This document shows positions 58,805 through 64,000 of a stretch of DNA of 64,000 bases, piece after piece. The DNA is from Azadirachta indica (Eukaryota; Streptophyta; Magnoliopsida; Sapindales; Meliaceae), in assembly GCA_022749755.1 (NCBI GenBank), contig CM040444.1, forward strand, positions 5,459,009 through 5,523,008, given 5' to 3'. Position 1 is the first letter of the stretch. Every line of letters begins with the position of its first letter. Under the pieces are notes generated by a model. The model saw only the letters and a list, made by a program, of their open reading frames with translations. It was not told the origin of the DNA and did not search any database. The translations under genes were made by a program, and so were the position numbers.

Positions 58805-61798
58805 ATGGCGTCTGCTTCCTCCTCTACTTCGCTGTCAACGTCTTCTGCAATTCCGGCTTCATCCTCCTCTCTATCGGAAGAAGAGTTGACCCTCACAGTC
58901 AAGTGGAGCGGAAAAGAGTACACCGTTCGAGTATGTGGCGACGATTCAGTGGCTGAGTTGAAGCGCCGAATCTGCGAACTCACAAATGTTTTGCCCAAAC
59001 GACAGAAGCTTCTCTACCCTAAAATCGGCAACAAACTCTCTGATGACTCTATTTTGCTCTCTGAACTCCCGCTCAAGTCCTCTATCAAGATGACGATGAT
59101 TGGGTTCGTCTCTCTGACTTGCTTTATCTGTGTTTGTGAGTGGGTTTACTTGTTTAGTTCTTGTTTGTTTGCATAGTTCTTGGCGTCAAATATGAGAATT
59201 TTGATAATGGGTTTGTATTTTTACTTTATTGTTTCTTTCGATTGCTTAATTTATTTTGTGCTGATGATGATAATGGTTTTGATGTGAGGACCAAGTGCAT
59301 TTAAGCTACATGATGAATTGATTTCTCTACTTAACAGTTTAGATATTATTGTTTTTGAAATCTAGTCATTGAATGTGCATTTTTAAAAAAAAAAAAATTT
59401 TCTTTTCTTAATTGTTTGTTTAAGTTCCAACTCAATAAACTTCACTCTTTTAGAAGTCAAATTTCATAAGGTGTACCCAGTTCTCCTGCTCTTTAAGGTC
59501 TCAGCATGAAAGTTGCTCAATCCGAACATTCTAAAAGAAGTTTAAATGTGAATGTCCGATAACAAGTTCTTGCAGGTGTTATAGATCATTTTGTTTTGTA
59601 ATTGGTAATTATATCTTTGAAGCTTCAAAAAATTTTCTTGGCAGGTTTTCTGAAATTAGTGGAAGTACAAAACTATAGAATAGATTTTATCTTGTTGTGT
59701 TTACTAGTACTCGGGTTTTGTTCTTCCAACATACTTTGTGGATATTTGAGCATTGCCCGTGTACTGTTATTGACGATCACTCATCTGATTCAGCATGTGA
59801 TGGCTTATAATGCTGGATTGTAGTCTCATATTATCATGTGGAGGATTTGTACAGGGTTAGTTTTAATGGTTAGGTAATTTTAAGGTATTGCTGGCTTAAA
59901 TAATTGTCATGGTATTTGTTTGACCTGTTTGAAGTTGGTTTTAAGTTTCACTCGGTTGCTGGCATTTGCCCTGTCTAAAATTATTTTCTGAATTATATCC
60001 TTCCAAGCTGATATTAAATTCAAATGAATTTGCAGTACTGTTGAAGATGAAATAGTTGTGGACCAAGTGGAATCTCCAGAAGTTGTTGACGATTTTGAAC
60101 TTGGCCAAGAAGAAGCTGTTGACATCAAGGATAAAGAGGTTAATAAGCAGAAATTGAGGCGACGTGTCAGTCAATACAAGGTCAGTTGTCTTGCCTCTTA
60201 CTTTGCAAAAGAATGGGACGAAACTTTTTCCTAAGGGTCTTATAATTGATGCAGATGAATTTGGGCGTATGCCCGGCAAATTGATATTGCTTGATATTTA
60301 TCTATGTTGCAATAATTTATTTAGAGGAAATAATGTGAAGTTGCTTTGCTTGTTATTTCTTTGTCAAACCGCTCAGTGACCTTGTTTCTTCTAAAATGTG
60401 TTAATTGCAGATTAAAGTTCGAAATCCATGCCGTGAAGGAAAGAAACTTCTTGTTCTGGATATTGATTATACTTTATTTGATCACCGGTCCACTGCAGAG
60501 AATCCACTTGAACTTATGAGGCCTTGTAAGATCTTGCTAATAGCTGGTTACTATAACTTCATTAGTTTGTGTTTTTGTTGACAGTTAACTCTGGCATTTT
60601 ATTGTGCAGATCTTCACGAGTTTCTCACAGCTGCCTACGCAGAGTATGATATCATGATATGGTCAGCAACCAGGTCAAATTTTCACCAATCCAATTTTTG
60701 TTATACTTCTTCCAAAGTAATCTCTTTTGAAGACCTTGAGTAAATCTGGTGACATACACAGATATATATATATATATATTCTCCTTGGCCATGTTAGGCA
60801 GTAATCCTGCCAGTTTTCATCAGGAATTGGCTTCATAAAGTTGAAAGTACCTTCTATGCTTAGAAGCTATAACAGACGTTGTGCTAAAAAACTAGCCATA
60901 CAAGGTTTCTTATTGTGTGTGTTTTATAGAAATGTTGTCTTTGGAAGTTGGTAAATTTGACAGTCCCTTCTATGTTTAGAAGCTATCACAGATGTTTCAC
61001 TAAATAACTAGCCGTAGAAGGTTTCTTATTGTGTGTGTTTTCTACGAACATTGTCTTTGGAAGTTGTGAACTTGTCATCAAAGTTTATATATTTTCCTTT
61101 CTGCAGCATGAAATGGGTTGAATTGAAGATGGGAGAGCTTGGGGTGCTCACTAACCCAAACTACAAAATCACGGCACTACTAGACCATCTAGCTATGATT
61201 ACAGTTCAAACAGATTCTCGTGGAATATTTGACTGCAAGCCACTTGGCTTGATCTGGGCGCAGTTTCCTGAGGTATTGGATATAAAATTATATGTGATTT
61301 ATCTCTGCTTGCTGATTTTCAGCTAGGATTTCAAAGAGGAGGCATGATGCATGTGGAAATTTGTTTATTTACTTTTATTTTTCTTTGCTTCACCACAGAA
61401 TATGATGGAATAAACCATTAATCGGTAATTGACAAGTGTGAGAGTAATGACCTTATGAGAAACAGAAGAGATTTCTTCAGATGTCTCTAAGAAATTCAAA
61501 ATTTTGCTTTTTCATGTGGTCCATCATGCTGGTTTTTCTTTTATTTTTGCAGTTCTACAGTCCCAAAAACACCATCATGTTTGATGATCTACGAAGAAAC
61601 TTTGTGTTGAACCCACAAAATGGTTTGACAATCAAACCATTTAGGCGAGCTCATGCAAATCGAGACAGCGATCAGGAGCTTGTAAAACTCACCCAATACT
61701 TGCTAGCTATTGCAGATCTCAATGACTTTAGCAACCTTGATCACAATAGATGGGAGTTCTATATCGAGGACAATACCAAAAGACGCAGACATGCATGA
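58805..61798 (+). CDS. UBLCP1: Ubiquitin-like domain-containing CTD phosphatase (UBLCP1-type), 6 exons, 344 aa
   Basis: Exons: 58,805-59,103; 60,036-60,180; 60,411-60,525; 60,610-60,673; 61,107-61,272; 61,553-61,798. All introns are GT-AG and phases agree (1,035 bases). After a Ser-rich head (1 to about 25), residues of about 27-100 form a ubiquitin-like fold ([16 protein letters not shown] to [13 protein letters not shown]). A linker is followed by the FCP/SCP HAD phosphatase domain with catalytic LDIDYTLFD (Asp165, Asp167). [18 protein letters not shown] and MFDDLRRNF supply the other conserved HAD motifs. In animals this nuclear enzyme binds and dephosphorylates the proteasome through the UBL domain and can act on RNA polymerase II CTD; a like role is inferred here. 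The start is the first ATG and gives a complete UBL domain. Intron 4 contains a tandem duplication. Confidence 0.93.
60840..61075 (+). repeat. Two-copy 116 bp tandem duplication in UBLCP1 intron 4
   Basis: CCTTCTATG(C/T)TTAGAAGCTAT begins at about 60,850 and again at about 60,966. Each is followed by AACTAGCC.TA.AAGGTTTC, TTATTGTGTGTGTTTT and TTGTCTTTGGAAGTTG. A (TA)n run at about 60,762-60,779 sits just upstream. The coding sequence is untouched. Confidence 0.75.
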
Positions 61799-63358
61799 GT
61801 GATGTTGTCTAGTTTTCAGATTTCCAATTTATCAGTATAGCCATGTGTTTGAGGTATGTATATATACTATTAGCAATACTAGACATTTGTGCCAAATTTT
61901 GTTCCATAATCCAAGTATGTTTTGATTGATACACTGTCAAAATTTTGTCTATTTCCTTTAGTTCTCACACCATCCTTTTTTTGCTTTCTTTTCAAGGATG
62001 TTGATATCGGATGCTGTATAGTACCTGTTAAAGGGCAGCATTTTCATGTTCTTCTCATGGGCATGTTAATGAATTCACAGTAAGATCTATCTCCTCTTCA
62101 GAGGTTCCATTATTGGATTCATAAATTGCTAAAGATAGTATTTTGCGTCTTATGTTGTGGGCGTGGTGTTTGATGATTTCAACTCTCCTTCATTTTCTTT
62201 TCTTAGTATCTAAAACTCTCCATTCCTATTATACATGGTAAAGTTTGTACAAACTTCGGTTGAGAAATCAGAAAATCCCCTATGTTAAACAGAAAGCTAT
62301 TTGAGTTTTAATGATTGACTTATACTTCCAGTAAGGTTTAAGAGTGACAAAATTTCTCGTGGGATGAATGCCTCCCATGCAAGGAGGGTCTATTTTTTTT
62401 TTTAAATTTCTTGGGGGGAATTTGTGCTTATTATTTGCTTAAGGTAATACATGTGATTATTGTAATAAAAAAAAAAAAAATAGTTTCGGTAACGAATTGG
62501 ATATCACAAACTCTAGTCTAGTCTACCAATGTTACATTGAAAATCTCTTTGAATTTGAGTGTTAATCAAATATAATCTGTCGTTGTTCACAAAATTTTAC
62601 ACCTAAATTAAGTGAAATCTATCCTATACTTAAAAGGGCAAGAGTACTGAGTATTCCACTCAAACGTGATTAGCAAAAAGTTAATTTGTCTAAATACTGT
62701 AAAGAGTAAAATTGATGGTTGCTAATGGACATCTTAAGTAAGAGAATTCCATGATGTTGGGACAGCAATCTTGGTATGAATAACTTTTAGTTATGATCCT
62801 TTGAATTAAAAGAAAAAAATCTCCATCATTTAATCTTGACTAAAATAATTAACCAGTAATTCAAGTAATAGGAAACGTTTGATTATTTTGAAATGGCAAG
62901 TTATTTCTTTATGCATTAATATATTTAATAATTTATTTGTGTAAGTTACTAAAGCTATTTTTTATAGTCTAGGAAAAAAATATTAAAAATATAAATTGGA
63001 TAAACAATCGAGTAAAAACTAGTGTAAAAGTTTACACTTAGTCTGGAATTTTTTAATGCAATTTACATGATAATATGCATCTATTTGATAAGTTGTACAA
63101 ACGCAAACAGAAAATTCACTGCATTCCTTGTGTTAAAAAAGGAAAAAGAGAAATAAAGTTCCATGTATGGAAGTCAGTTAAAATAAACCTTGCAGCAGGC
63201 ACCCTGAATCAATTTACCCAACAAAGAAACTCCATACTGAATAATCAGCATAGTAACATCATCAATCTACAAACAGCGGTGAACAGTGCCACCAATGGGT
63301 TTCACTCAATCTGGTTTTATTGCTGAAAGCGGAAGCTACTAATCTAACATCAATAACA
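61799..63358. other. Spacer between UBLCP1 and the PPR gene
   Basis: The UBLCP1 3' UTR probably occupies the first few hundred bases. No other gene was recognised; the open frame at 63,075-63,326 is unsupported. Confidence 0.4.
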
Positions 63359-63432
63359 TCAACTTGCTTTTGGATCTTGAATGCCAAACGATGGAAGAGA
63401 GTTCAAACTAACTTTGTTCTTCACAAGTAAGT

Positions 63433-64000
63433 CTATAATGATCGAAGATGTAGATGCATCATCTGCTTTAGATTTCTCTCCACCATTTTGTGAAGAAGTT
63501 CAATAACTTTTGATGTCTCATTGTTTTCGACAAAAAAGCATATAAGCGTGTTAAAGGTGATTGTATCTGGGGCCAAACCCTTTTTTTCCATATCCCGTAA
63601 CAAATCATTTGCCTTTTCAAACTGCCTGTTCTTACAAAGCCCATGGATCATGATGTTATATGTTACAACATTAGGTAATAGGCCTTCACAAGGCAATCTA
63701 TTAAAAAGTTCCCAAGCAATCTCGATTCTGCCTGTTTTACATAATCCATCGATGAGACAGCTACAGGTTTCAATATCATAATTGCGCTTGCAATCTCTTA
63801 TGGCATTAAACAACTTCAACGCCTCCCAAACAGAACCATTCTTGCAGAGCCCATCAATTACAGTCGTATAAGTAATTGAATCAGGTACAACATCATTAAG
63901 CTGCATCTCATCAAACAATTTCTGTGCATGTTCAACCATACCTATTTGGAAAAGGCCAACAAGCAATGAGTTATACGTATAGACGTTAGGCCTAATTCCT
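63433..64000 (-). CDS. P-class pentatricopeptide repeat protein (Rf-like), 3' end only
   Basis: The minus-strand frame is open from the right edge to a stop at 63,433, so the 5' part lies outside the window. It holds about five 35-residue PPR units, with starts at VYTYNSLLVGLFQIG, DSITYTTVIDGLCKNG, DIETCSCLIDGLCKTG, NVVTYNIMIHGLCKNR and DTITFNTLICFF. GLCK-rich repeats mark the restorer-of-fertility-like subgroup, whose members bind organellar RNA, usually in mitochondria. After MVERNLK the frame ends in the unconserved QMMHLHLRSL. A one-base shift at about 63,465-63,470 would instead continue in frame for about 35 codons (DDASTSSIIIDLLVKNKVSL onwards) to a stop at 63,359. This looks like a frameshift that trims the tail. 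It may still be functional, as all visible repeats are complete. Confidence 0.85.
   Translation of the reverse strand, partial: GIRPNVYTYNSLLVGLFQIGMVEHAQKLFDEMQLNDVVPDSITYTTVIDGLCKNGSVWEALKLFNAIRDCKRNYDIETCSCLIDGLCKTGRIEIAWELFNRLPCEGLLPNVVTYNIMIHGLCKNRQFEKANDLLRDMEKKGLAPDTITFNTLICFFVENNETSKVIELLHKMVERNLKQMMHLHLRSL

Noticed and set aside
1..64000. tRNA, rRNA, snoRNA genes or CRISPR arrays
   Set aside because: None was recognised by eye; the regular repeats seen are minisatellites or transposon parts, and the context is a plant nuclear genome.

Overview
This is nuclear DNA from a eudicot plant: very AT-rich intergenic sequence, GT-AG introns, a photosystem I antenna gene, BAHD and PPR genes, and plant hAT and LTR elements. 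The ankyrin/PGG and PPR genes look to me most like those of Citrus or another Sapindales member. That is an inference from memory of protein families, not a database match.

Layout. (1) 1-13,140: an ankyrin-repeat/PGG (ACD6/ITN1-like) cluster on the minus strand. Copy 1 runs off the left edge and is open as far as visible. Copy 2 (8,926-11,548) carries several frame breaks and reads as a pseudogene. A roughly 30-codon relic of a third first exon lies at 1,261-1,440, and the upstream segment shared by these genes recurs at least four times. Between the copies are a hAT-like element, a broken copia gag relic and a 1.4 kb terminal-inverted-repeat element. (2) 16,300-24,063: the nuclear gene for organellar, probably mitochondrial, elongation factor EF-Ts (eight coding exons, plus strand), whose leader intron appears to hold a 2.3 kb hAT-like insertion. 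(3) 25,466-26,726: LHCA3 (three exons, minus strand) with a G-box and an I-box upstream. (4) 32,227-33,642: an intronless BAHD acyltransferase of the malonyltransferase type. (5) 34,000-51,100: about 17 kb without a credible gene. It is built largely from one undescribed repeat family in at least seven same-strand copies and contains one long hairpin element. (6) 51,170-56,004: a complete but non-autonomous gypsy-type LTR element with a matching 5 bp target duplication, whose 3' LTR carries a nested hAT-like element. (7) 58,805-61,798: a UBLCP1-type CTD phosphatase gene (six exons, plus strand). (8) 63,433-64,000: the 3' end of an Rf-like P-class PPR gene (minus strand), which runs off the right edge and has a one-base frameshift near its normal C-terminus.

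The genes are independent single-copy or cluster genes with no operon-like relation. EF-Ts serves organellar translation, LHCA3 serves photosystem I light harvesting, and UBLCP1 acts in the nucleus on the proteasome or polymerase CTD. The BAHD gene belongs to specialised metabolism, and the ANK/PGG and PPR genes belong to fast-evolving tandem families. The least explained item is the repeat array of region 5.
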